Origin: Campanula takesimana
Lineage: Eukaryota; Streptophyta; Magnoliopsida; Asterales; Campanulaceae
Direction of reading: 5' to 3'
NCBI GenBank assembly: GCA_026119855.1
Contig: JAOWBW010000158.1
Location: 990,976 to 1,054,975 of the forward strand
DNA length: 64,000 nucleotides
Numbering within the stretch: position 1 is the stretch's first letter; the number at the start of each line of letters is the position of its first letter. Positions 21,803-31,834 of the stretch are shown here, in pieces. The notes under the pieces were generated by a model. That model was not told the DNA's origin. It saw only the letters and a list, made by a program, of their open reading frames with translations, and searched no databases. A program made the translations under genes and the position numbers.

Positions 21803-23011
21803 TGTGAATACACCTTTCCGAGTTCGAGCAACGCACGTGAAGTCTTTCTTTTATTTATATTTTTTTTTTATCTTTTCTATGGGATTAGGATATTCAAGTT
21901 GGCATTTAACTTATTAAGAGTCGCCACGTTGTTTTTATCAAGCTAAAACATTGAAAAACAGCTAATAGAGAGGGTTCGGGGGTCAAGTTACGACAAGAGA
22001 AGAATATCAAGTTATCATTCCTATCGCCCGATAGATCAGACTTTCTATCATGATGAATGTGTTAGTAGTGTATTAGTGATTCTGACCGAATCCGAAGATT
22101 GCCTACGTTCCTCTCGTGATGAGAAGCTCAGGTTGACGTAGTTCGCACATAATCGGAATAGAGAGAAGAAGAGGGGATCATGCATAATGAAGGGGGAGGA
22201 GAAAGAATCATACAAGATGATCACATCCTAGAATAATGATTATACCATTGATAAGATCAATGTATTCATCACATTCATCATGGGAGAGTTATTGATCATG
22301 GGAATAATTACCTAAAGTTTAGGGTTTAGAAGTAGTTCCTAGATCACGTGGGTCATCATCGGCTATGCATATGAATAGGGATTAAAACATTAGATCTAGC
22401 AATCTTCATGTTTATGTATGAAATAACACATAAACATGAAGATTGCTACCCTAGATATAGAGCATAATATGAATTCTAGCAAGAACATGAAGAGCACATT
22501 ATGAATCATATGAATATAGGTGTATAAACATAATGAAACTAGCATAAATCAGATCTTAACTAAGAAAACATGTAGAATCTCACCAATTTTGACAAGAACG
22601 AAGTCGAATCTCTAGCGCTGATTCTCAGGACCTTTGAGATTGCTAGAAAGGCTTAGAGAGTGAGTTTTGTCTGCAGTTTAGACTGTAGAACTCGGGGGAG
22701 AGAATTGTGTCAAAATTATGAACTGAGGTCACCTATTTATAGGGTTTCTGACCTGGAGGAAGTGGCCGCCCAGCCCAACCTAGACTGGCCGCTCGGCCAG
22801 ACCAAGTTTTTGGCTCGGTTCCCAATGCTCTAATTAGCTTAGACTCTAAAGATAACGTCTATCTTTGCAGCTCATCCGATCAGGTCATCGATATCTTCTT
22901 ATCTGGGCTTTTTGGGAATTCCGGATAAGTCCTGCGCAGCTCGTAAATACATGGGAGGTCCCTGTGAGTTCTAGAATACCTAATAACTCATTTTCAGGTT
23001 GGGTACTAACA
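21803..23011 (-). repeat. 3' LTR of Tat element 2, 1209 bp
   Basis: Starts TGTGAATACA and ends GGTACTAACA on the + strand; paired with 35988-37074. On the minus strand GC words (GGCCGAGCGGCC, GGGCGGCC) at 22763-22801 lie right upstream of a TATA box CCCTATAAATAGG (~22732-22744). A CTACGT...ACGTAG hairpin lies at 22103-22141, ~600 bases downstream of the TATA. The 5' LTR lacks ~165 bases equivalent to 22561-22725 and has other indels, so the pair is not young. Confidence 0.93.
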
Positions 23012-23026
23012 GTAGCCCTTCGGCGA
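23012..23026 (-). other. Tat element 2 polypurine tract
   Basis: On the minus strand CATCGCCGAAGGGCTAC precedes TGTTAGTACC of the 3' LTR, matching the ATCGCCGAGGGGCTT tract of Tat A1. Confidence 0.7.
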
Positions 23027-23239
23027 TGCTTCTTGCAAGGAATGGAGGGTCGTCGATTAAGAGAAGGAACCGATCTGAAACATGAGTTCCAAATCGAGAG
23101 AAGAGTGAGAAAGAAGTTGACCAGGTTGGTCGAGCGGCTGAACCTTTGTCAGGCTACCTATTTATCCAAATGGAATCAACCCAATCGTAGTTTGAGAACA
23201 TGAGGGAGAAACAAATGAGACATTGTATTTTCGCAAGGG

Positions 23240-23795
23240 ATGGACAAACATTCGTTAAGCAATAAAGTCACTTGGACCCTACTGGGGAGAAAAGAAAAAG
23301 AAACGAAACATCGTTGAGCAATAAAGTCGTTTCAGATGGACTTTACAGAAACGAATAATTGTAGAACAATAAAGTCATTGTAGATGGACTTTATTGGGGA
23401 AAGAGGTGAAAAAGGAAGCAACCAAAAAGAAATGAAACATCGTAGAGCAATAAAGTCGTTGCAGATGGACTTTACAGAGACAAATCATCGTAGAACAATA
23501 AAGTCATTGCAGATGGACTTTATTGGGGAAAGAGGTGAAAAAGGAAGAAACCAAAAAGAAAGAAAACATCGTAGAGCAATAAAGTCGTTGCAGATTGACT
23601 TTACAGAGACGAATCATCGTAGAACAATAAAGTCATTGCAGATTGACTTTATTGGGGAAAGAGGTGAAAAATGAAGAAACCAAAAATAAATGAAACATCG
23701 TGGAGCAATAAAGTCGTTGCAGATGGACTTTACAGAGACGAATCATCGTAGAACAATAAAGTCATTGCAGATTGTCTTTATTGGGGAAAGAGGAG
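23240..23795. repeat. 129-bp tandem repeat (about 4 copies) in the Tat 2 3' UTR
   Basis: The motif AAAGTCATTG starts at 23371, 23500, 23629 and 23758, an exact period of 129 bases. Each unit contains two related half-units around AATAAAGTC(A/G)TTGCAGATGG. Because 129 is three times 43, a 96-codon frame (23384-23674) stays open by chance and should not be taken as a gene. It lies in the same position as the A1 minisatellite. Confidence 0.95.
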
Positions 23796-24362
23796 AGGTC
23801 ATGCGCACGGTTCGACAAAAAGTTTAAAGAATTGAGAACAGAAAGAGGGATGAATTCTAACTTCCTATAGAGCGCACATAATGGCATAATTTCTCGGTAA
23901 GCTACGGTACTTTGAGAAGTGCAGTCCTCAGCATCGCAAAATCCGGTAACTGGGAACACAGATGGTACATCAGGACACAGGTGCCTCGAGCTCGCACGAG
24001 CTATGCTAAATAACTTTCTCAACATAAAGGGTTTATGGATGCATCCCACCTCCAATTATAATATTTGGGGATTATGGACGTTTCCGACCTTTAATTATAA
24101 ATTGATTTAGTTATTTAAGGATTTTACGACGGTTTTCTTAATCTGCCTTTGGGTTTAGGGATGTTTCCTACATCCAATCATAATTTTAGGGTTTAAGGAC
24201 GTTACCAGCCTTTAATTATAGATTGTTTTGGTATTTTACGTGGTCTTCTGACCAGATTTGGTTAATTTACGCGGTCTTCCGGACCGTTTTCATTAAGCTT
24301 GGTAATTTACGCGGTCTTCCGGACCGCATTTGGTAATTTACGCGGTCTTCTGTACCGGATTT
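23796..24362. repeat. spacer with short repeats containing CGGTCTTCCGGACCG
   Basis: Up to ~24020 no clear feature. From 24030 two alternating A/T-rich phrases recur (a GGATGCATCCCACCTCCAAT type and a GGACGTTTCCGACCTTTAAT type). From 24230 to 24362 four copies of TTTACGCGGTCTTCCGGACCG-like sequence follow, 40-50 bases apart, each a short palindrome. No coding signal. Confidence 0.75.
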
Positions 24363-24436
24363 GATTAAGTTTGTTAATTTTGGATAAAAATCAAGCTGGA
24401 GGGCTAAATTGCAAATTTTTCGCCTGGGGGAGTAAC

Positions 24437-24600
24437 TGGCCGCGTGGCTAGTCCTTCTGATTGGCTGGACCTTGTTGACGGGAATCACTGGTAGGCGCGC
24501 GAGATGGGGGGCTGAGATCGTGCCACATCGCCTGGAGATATTAGCCGCGCGGCTAGTCCCTTCGTTGGACAGACCCTACAAACAGCCGCAGGCTGTTGCT
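24437..24600 (+). promoter_or_regulatory. putative promoter of the antisense PMD gene
   Basis: Two copies of a GC word, TGGCCGCGTGGCTAGTCC at 24437-24454 and TAGCCGCGCGGCTAGTCC at 24542-24559, precede a weak TATA-like CCCTACAAAC at ~24574, with the ATG at 24681. The layout resembles the LTR promoters in this window. Function is inferred from position and repetition. Confidence 0.4.
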
Positions 24601-24680
24601 TCCATCTCCACTTTCTTCATATTCTTGCCGGGGAAAGAGAGAAAAAGATAGATTTTTTGAGATATTATGCTATTATTAAG

Positions 24681-26944
24681 ATGGATTTTCAATATATTTT
24701 CGTTGCTGAGCAACCTTTTGAGCAGGGCGAAGGTGCGGGACCACAATTTGAATAAGGGGGAGGTGTGGGTCAACCTCAAGAGGAGCAGCATCAACAACGG
24801 GCGAGGATGGCTTCTCGAAACTTCTGTCCCGATGATTGGCACTTCACGATGGGACAACACTTCGACTTGTACGTGGGCACTGACAAGCATTGGTCTGGCG
24901 GGAGACTAATGGAGATGAAGGAGGTAACGATCTCGCTTTTTTATTGCTTTTGGGTATTTTATGTCTTCTATTTCATACTTGTTGTATTACTCTGAGACTG
25001 CGTTAAATTAAGTTAATAGTTCGTGATTATTTAATTTTCTGAGATTGTTGATTAATTTTTGGGGACGGTGAAATATATGTGCGAGTAGATAAGATAAAGC
25101 ATGTGTGAACACTTTAAATATAACACTTAGCATAGAATTGGTATTTAATTGCTAGTTGGTAATGTACCTTTGCTGTGTTTACCTGCAGAGGATGAAATCT
25201 CGTGGATCCACGAGGGCGGTGGCAGAGATTACCGCTGGCTGGTGCGGTGAATGAGAGGATCAGGGCCCTTGGTTTTGGTCCATTTTTTGATGCGGTACAG
25301 GCCGTAAAAGGGACCCAGAAGGTAACGGGTCTGGTTGAGGTGATGAGGGAGTATTGGTGGGACACTATCCACACATTCCATTTCGGATGAGGAAAGGTGA
25401 GTATCACTCCTACTGACTTTGCTGCCATCATGGGGCTCATGTTTAAAGATTTTGATGAGTCCTTGTCTGCGGACCCACACCATCAGGTGGAGTTAATCGG
25501 GATGCCGTTGGGCAAAGGTGTGAAGGGAAACAGCTTTATGGTAGGTCGGCTGAGGACCTTGGTGGATGAGGCTATCCGCGATTTTGTTGACGGCATTAGC
25601 GACACTGATTGTCTGGTGTGAGCCGTTTTATGGTATAGCCTGTCACAGACTCTATTCCTGAGTGTGAGGACCTTTTGTCAGTTTTCTCTGTTGGGTGCTC
25701 TAGCTGATCTGGAGCAGGCGAGTCAGGTTTTTTGGGGCAGAGCCGGGCTGGCAAAGATGTATCGGGCCCTGGATGTATGTTTGAGGTCCAGTACCTCATC
25801 TTTTGATTGCTTTCAGTTTGCTTTTGAGGTATTCCTCTGACTTGCTTCTTTATTCCATATCTGTCTTTTGTTTAGAACTGTTTGGACTGAAATATTGTCT
25901 CTTGGCACAGGTATGGGTCTACGAGCTATTCCACATTGCTCCCTTCGGTATGCAGGGGGTCAAAAAAGTCCCGGTTATGAGATTCTGGGCAAAGAGGAAC
26001 TAGTTGGAGGGCCGCGGCAAGGCCAGGGAGACTCCCGATTTGGGTCTTTTTACCTCGAGGTTGAGTGGTCAGCTACATGAAGATTTCCAGTTCTTCCCTT
26101 AGTCGGATCTGGTGTTGGCAGGGGTCGGTCAGGCCGAGGACTTTACTACTTCCCGCTGTCTCTTAGTGGGGTTGACTGGGGATGCCATGTACCTTGGCGA
26201 GAGAGTCTGCAGGCAGCATGGTAGGCATCCTGTGGTGTGGGCCCCGCTTGAGCCACCAAGGAACATGTTGTATCCGGCTAGGTTGAGGGCGAGCGGTGAC
26301 TACCAGGTGAGGACTCCGGCTTATCTGTACCAAGGTGGAGCTGACTATAAGTGGTTCGTGGAGAATGTGCTGGTGAGCCCACAGGTATTGGCGGAGGCAG
26401 GATGGTGCCTATCCGGCTAGCTCGAGTAGAGGGGCTAGATATGGTATGGATATGCCGCGGTTCCGTGATAGTATCCAGATGCAGCAGGGCGGTGCTGAGG
26501 TGGATTTCGATCTGACTCCCACTGAGGCAGATGAGGTTACTAGGGCCCAGCTTCCTCCGCTCGGAGCTACGATATGCTATCCTTTTCTTTTACTTCTGTC
26601 TTGCACACACACACTTTGGACTTGTGTCTAAACTGTGCTTATGTGTCCTAGGTGACTCGGGAGGCCTATATATGCTTTGTCTGTCGGAGAAATATATTTG
26701 AGCGGTTATTCAGGAGCTTGGCTGCTGCTTGTACCTGTCGTCAGGAGGATGTAGTGGTGCCACCGCGTAGAGAGAGGACACCTACGGAGGCTCCTTCCTC
26801 GTCCCGTTCCCGTCTGAGTTCTGTCAAAGGTAGAGGCTCAGGAGCTGGTGGATCCCACTAGGTGCGGCAGCGAGGCCAAGGTGATGATGATGATAGTGAT
26901 GATGAGTAGGAAGATGTTGAGATTGAGGATTCCGATTCAGACTA
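24681..26944 (+). pseudogene. antisense four-exon PMD-type gene of Tat element 2
   Basis: Exons at 24681-24923, 25189-25828, 25911-26571 and 26652-26944; introns show GTAACG..CTGCAG, GTATTC..GCACAG and, for the third, ATATGC..CCTAG (donor GT changed to AT). Spliced, exons 2-4 share one frame for nearly all their length: GFGPFFDAVQ, VEVMREYWWDTIHTFHFG, VSITPTDFAAIMGL, SLLGALADLEQASQVFWGRAGLAKMYRAL, then across the second junction VWVYELFHIAP, and AMYLGERVCRQ. This is the plant mobile domain, a family tied to DNA transposons and host PMD proteins. The tail is acidic (DDDDSDDE, EDVEIEDSDSD). About six TAG/TGA/TAA codons and a frame change near 25195 inactivate it. About 610 codons when spliced. 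Confidence 0.8.
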
Positions 26945-27442
26945 GGCGTAGTCCTTATTATTGCATTTGTTAGCGGGAGAGAGATAGAGGAGAACAAACA
27001 TTTACATTTATGTATGATATTTTTATTTGATTTTTGTATGTAATTAATTAATATTTTATTTACATGTCTTTATATTTAGTACAATGCATGAGCCCTGGGG
27101 GTAAAGCGGGGATTACACACTATCAGGCAGTTCCACCCTATTTGTCGGACCTTCTTTGTGATTCGGGACCTTCAAAACGTCTGAAATGGGTCCGTTCCGG
27201 CGCTTGACGGGGACGGACTTACAAATCTATACGAATGGCTTATGTGGCCGCGTGGCCAACCATGGGGGAAAGGCTGGCCGCACAGCTAATCCCTGATCTG
27301 AAACGATTTTCATCAGATTTTTCCTTGTATGATCAGGACTTGAACTCCCTACCCTATTTAATCAGTAGTCTCGCAGAGAGACGAGGCATACAGCTGTTTT
27401 TCTTTCTTTTGCTCTAGATTTCGATCCTTCCACGCCATTCTG
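26945..27442 (+). promoter_or_regulatory. spacer and putative promoter of the DUF7745-like gene
   Basis: The 3' flank of the PMD gene is A/T-rich (ATTTTTATTTG, AATATTTTATTTAC) and could hold its polyadenylation site. At 27243-27290 paired GC words (GGCCGCGTGGCCAACC, GGCCGCACAGCTAATCCC) lie ahead of a TATA-like CCCTATTTAATC (27352-27363), about 85 bases before the next ATG. Confidence 0.4.
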
Positions 27443-28857
27443 ATGGATAGACACCTTAGGATTTTTTAGGAGAGACAACAATACTTCATTAGGAGATTGA
27501 AGATCTAGGTTAGGAAGCTTTCGAAGACAACTCGTGCGAACTTTGATAGGAGATTCGGGATTAAGTGCCTTTGGTCCCTGTTCCGGGTTAAGTCTGATGA
27601 GAACCTGATTCGTGCTGCTGCCAAGTTCTGGGATAACGAGAATCATGTCTTCAACTTCTCTTATAATGAAATCACTCAAACGTATGGAGATTTTGTGGTG
27701 CTTTCTTGTGAAAGGGTGACGGATAGGGTGTCTATGCCGCAGTACCAAGTGCCTGCGGAACTTCGGGTTTCCCAACTGCTGAAGATTTTTATCGAAAAAG
27801 CTAGAGGTTTTATGTTGGATGGTGATGTTAATCTTTGTGGGCTTCCCATCAGGTTTATTAATAGCACGGTGGAATCTGACACAGCTCTGGACTGTCTAGC
27901 TCTCTGTCTATTTTCCTAAGTGCTATTTCCACCTTATGTAGGAGTGGCGACAATGGGTTGTCTTGACATGGTGGACCAGTCTCGGGTTAATCGCTGTATT
28001 ATTCCTTGTTTGCTGGGAGAGACCTTGCATTGTATTAGAGTGTTGGCCTCGGGAGCTCGTAAGATGACCAGAGGAAGCACTCGACTATTGACCTTATGGT
28101 TGCAGGAGAGATTGTGAGTTTTGGCGGATCCTGTCGGACCGGTGTCATCTTGGGTTTGCTAGATTAGGTGAGTGAGACATCCATGTATGGGAATGACTCG
28201 GCCTGCATGGGTGACATATAAGGGGCAGATGTGTACGACTCAGATCAAGTTGATGGTACCTCATTGGGGGTTATTAGAGCACGGTGGGATCAGAGCAGTC
28301 TTTGCATGATCCAGGTCCCTGCCTTTGATGAGTCCACTTACTACTATGCAGTGCGGGTGTACCGTCAGTACGGTATTCCTCAGATTATTCTCTCTTCATG
28401 GGATGAGACTTGCAACCGAGTCAATGCCAGGATAATTTCTATGTATGCTGGGGTTGCGGTACTCTTGGAACGGTGTTGGTCTTATGCTCTCATGCCCAGC
28501 GTTCTCGGTATACAACGACATAATGACATACTTCTGTCTCGAGATTACTTGGACTGGTACCAGACGACTCTGGGGAATATGGGACAGACTCTGAGACGAC
28601 TGAGGAATAGGGTGGTAGTCCCTTATGTCTCGAGCAGACGCTTGAGGGAGGACGAGAATGTGCGATGGGAAGTGGAGACCGAGTTGGCTCAGCTAACACC
28701 TACTGAGAGGAAAAGAAAGAGAGAAAGCCTAACGGGGGTGACTCAGCTCAGGAAGGATTTGTTTGAGGATCCTACTAAACAGGCTAGACGCGGACGAAGA
28801 GACAAGAAACCGAAGCAGGAAGAGGAGGAGGAAGATGAGGAGGGAGAGGAGGAGTGA
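27443..28857 (+). pseudogene. antisense DUF7745-like gene of Tat element 2
   Basis: Starts at ATG 27443. It encodes RRFGIKCLWSLFRV, AAAKFWDNENHVFNFSYNEITQTYGDF, ALDCLALCLFS.VLFPP and LLTLWLQERL, the order and spacing of the DUF7745 family that occurs in plant retrotransposon-related proteins. After a frame change between 28117 and 28231 a 208-codon segment continues: QVPAFDESTYYYAVRVYRQY, then a basic stretch (KQARRGRRDKKPKQ) and an acidic tail (EEEEEDEEGEEE). Stops at TAG near 27467 and 27506, TAA at 27917 and others show it is dead. Function is unknown. Antisense to pol, downstream of the PMD gene and pointing the same way; no intron was needed to read it. Confidence 0.68.
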
Positions 28858-29100
28858 CTCTGAGTATCCAACCACAGTCATTGCAGAGACATAGTTTAGA
28901 TTTTAGTTTTTTTTAACTTCTTTAAATTACATAGCAGGTTATTTATTCGAAGGTTCTTTCGAGCTTAGACTCATCAAATAAATGTTAACGTGTAGTGACT
29001 TGTGGAAATAGAGATTTTGCTTTAGTTATAAACAGATTGTTTGCTTTATTTGAATTTTGCTCAAACCAGATTCGGATTTTTATTTAATTTTGAGACTGTA

Positions 29101-29165
29101 CCTTTGAAGGCTGCCTACGTTCCCCTTTTACAAGTAGGGATAAGGGGCTCAGGTCACCATAGTTC
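29101..29165 (-). promoter_or_regulatory. Tat border hairpin, internal copy
   Basis: GAAGGCTGCCTACGTTCC then GGGGCTCAGGT and a decayed right arm CCATAGTTC. It matches the hairpin in both LTRs of this element and at 52311-52350. It lies about 260 bases beyond the stop of the antisense gene and about 160 bases beyond the gag fragment on the other strand, between convergent genes. Confidence 0.55.
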
Positions 29166-29323
29166 ATTTTTGATTGTAGAAAGGGAAGATAGAAAGGGGG
29201 AAGTAAGAGAATAATAATAATAATATTTTTTTTTACAAGGGGACGGCCGTTGAAGAAGACCGTTTGATGGAGAGTATCGCTGTTGGAGAGAACCGCTTGA
29301 TGGAGAAGGACCGTAGTGGTCAT

Positions 29324-29515
29324 TTGTAGTAGTGGCGGAGCTTGTAAAGCTTGACTGGGATGAGGCCATTACTGTCCGTGTACACCCAATCTTCGTTCTG
29401 CTTGGTTAAATGACCCGTCTTGATGAGTAGTCGGATCCTTTGTTTCAACTCTTGACAGTCATCAGTACTATGCCCTTCATTCTGGTGGTAGGAACATATT
29501 TTGTTTGGTTCGGAA
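29324..29515 (-). pseudogene. displaced gag zinc-knuckle segment downstream of RT
   Basis: An open segment reads NKICSYHQNEGHSTDDCQEL, then KQRIRLLIKTGHLTK and VKLYKLRHYYK. The knuckle (C-X2-H-X4-H-X4-C, 29455-29496) is of the gag type found at 32800-33897 in the same element. It follows the RT frame stop (29518-29520) where RNase H and integrase should be, so pol appears to have been replaced by or joined to a piece of gag from a related copy. Confidence 0.75.
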
Positions 29516-29517
29516 AT

Positions 29518-30594
29518 TTACAGTGTCGGAGTAGGGCTTAACTCTTGCATCGGTTGTAGTTTACCAATTCTCTGCAGTGCTTTGAACATGGAGCTTGTGC
29601 AGTGTCGGAAAAGGATAGGGGCTCCATTTTGTGACTCAAACCTCCTATGCATCGGTCGTAAGGATGGGGTATTTACTATGTGGCTCTTTAGTTTAGTTAG
29701 AGCCAATTCGCATTTCTGATTCCAAACGTCTTCTGAGCAATTCTGTAATTCCTTAAGGACTGGGTCTTCTGCCATCGTGAGGCGACTGATGTAGTGCAGT
29801 AGACCAATGAGATTGATCCTTTCATTTTCTTGGCGAGGGGATGACGTCGTTATTAACTTTTTGATCTTTTCCGGGTCAGCCTCGAACTTCTGTCCCAATT
29901 TATACCCTAGAGCTTTTGTCTGAATAGTACCAAATCTGCATTTCGACGGATCAAGTAGAATTTTTTGACTTCTCAAAATGTTGAAGACTTTCCGCAGATC
30001 CTCAGTGTGTCGGCCGCTGAATCTTTTGGAGTGTATAACCAAGTCATCTAGGTAGACGTCTGAGTCTGATGGTGCCGCTGCTGGCAGATGGTAAGAGATA
30101 CCAAAGCCTTTCCATTCTAAGAATTGATTGGCGTGAAAATAAGTACCCCATGGAGTTTGAAAGAGTAACTTCACATCTCTCTGTAATGCGGTGAGTATCC
30201 GATTTTTACCGGGGAAACCTTCGACGAATGATCGAACTTCTCTGTCTTTGGTGGCCTCTAGCAGTGACTCTATGTCAAACACAGGGAATCTATGCTTAGG
30301 GCTCAACTCATCTAGACTCGTGACATCTATATGAACTGTCACCTTTCTTTTGTACTTCTTTACGGAGACAATGTTGAGAAACCACTTTGGCCAAAATACG
30401 AACTTGATGAAGTCTCTCTGCAGCAGTTTTTCAATTTCTATGGCTGTGCGTGGTGACCATTCCGGCTTAACTGGTGGCGTTGCTTGCTTTGATGACTCAA
30501 AGTCAAACGTTTTCACTTGTTCCCATTCCTTGTCTGGCGCGTTGTTACAAGACCATGTAAAGATGTCTTCATATTCTCTGAGTAGCTTGATCAA
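29518..30594 (-). pseudogene. Tat 2 reverse transcriptase, truncated
   Basis: A 358-codon open frame encodes YEDIFTWSCNNAPD, EIEKLLQRDFIKF, VRSFVEGFPGKNRILTA, TPWGTYFHANQF and the catalytic YLDDLVIHSKRF, then GYKLGQKFEADPEKI and LLHYISRL. These match Tat RTs such as the copy at 54920-55660, and YLDD keeps both aspartates. After ALTKLKSHIVNTPSL the sequence departs from RT/RNase H and ends. Neither RNase H nor integrase is found downstream. The segment around GISYHLPAAAPSDSD replaces the normal FGLRNAGATYQR block, so the palm is also rearranged. Confidence 0.85.
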
Positions 30595-31834
30595 TGCTTC
30601 TCACTCTTCGCCTTGAAAGAAGCTCCCAATCTGAGTCCACTTCGGCTTGTCTTGTCTTCCCATATTCACACATGTTAACACCTCATCGGCAGCTTGGGCT
30701 CGATTTTCCCTTTGATTCATAACCTGTTATGATATTTCTCGAATGTATTTGTCATTTAGTTCGTTTGTGTCTGCCTCTTTTAATGAATCGTTATTAACTA
30801 TTTGTGTATCATTAGATTGATTAGTTAATTTATCATTTATAAGAGTGGCTATAGCGGGATACTCGGAAAGGTCGAGATTTTCAATTAATGCACGAGGAAA
30901 GACAGTGTTTGCGATTACATTGTAGCCTTTTGACTTGAGGTCATTAGACTTGGACAGAGACACGAACTCATAAGTGAGAAAGGGGGACCTAACTGATTAA
31001 GGGGGAATTGACTCTCTAGCGAGTGAGCTGACCAGCCCCATATTCTCGATAACAGTAGTCACAGGTCCACATTCAATAACAACCATGAAGTCATCTTCTA
31101 GGCTCAAGTTCTGGAACAAATCTTGGCCGTCGCATGGCTTTGCTTCCTTGGTTTCACTAACTAAAGGTTCATCGAGGGACACGAACTCTGTATCATAAGT
31201 TAGGTCTTTGTTCACCTTGATGCAGTACTCGTTCTGGATTGTAGTAACTTTGCCAGTAGTTTTTCGAGGTTCCATGTACTGTAGCTCTGATTAGCCCGGT
31301 CAAAGTCAACATCTCTGAAGATTTCAAACCCCTTTTGAAGTTTTCCGTTGTGGTTGAACCATGGCTCTGCGAACTCGAAGTTTGAGTACTCTTCACTTTC
31401 TTTTACGTAGTAACTGTTAAGAGACATATTGTAAGGCTTCATGTATGACTTCTTTCTTGTAAGGGAGTTGCTTCTTCTTGACTACCTATATCTGCTCTTG
31501 CTCTGTCTTATCAGCGGGAGTAAGTATGTACCCTAGACCGAATAGGCCTTTGTGGTTCACCTCCTCTATTAGCTCTGTGGGTCCTTGTAAGTGCTTGCCT
31601 AGCCTCCAGCCCCAGTATGAAGCCCATGTTTTGAAGTATCTTGTAGATAGGTTGCACTTTGTCATAAGTTTTGGTGAGATCGTTATCACATATCTGAGCT
31701 TGTTCCACTATTTCGAACCCAATGAAGAGTCTGCGGTCTTCCTCATGCAGAATCTGTAATACGGGCACTCCCTTCGTGTCAGTGCCTTGTACTGTTACTA
31801 GGTCACTGTAGATAACTGTCAATTCATTCCCTAA
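30595..31834 (-). pseudogene. Tat 2 protease-RT linker region
   Basis: Broken open segments, none with a recognised domain: IVIYSDLVTVQG-type sequence after the protease, MKPYNMSLNSYYVKESEEYSNFEFAEPW-like sequence near 31212-31442, an acidic MVVIECGP segment (30997-31275), and a spacer with FPRALIENLDLSEYPAIATLIND (30727-30963). The last matches VFPFFANEKFDLSEYPEIANIIND of Tat C at ~55,960, so the linker is conserved between the two elements. Confidence 0.65.

Noticed and set aside
23384..23674. 96-codon repetitive frame in the 129-bp array
   Set aside because: 129 is divisible by three, so one open unit keeps the whole array open. Composition is that of the repeat, not of a protein.
24681..26944. 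Host PMD gene captured or located between elements
   Set aside because: The gene lies inside the LTR pair of Tat 2 with an intact target duplication, and a related antisense copy lies in Tat A1, so it belongs to the element.
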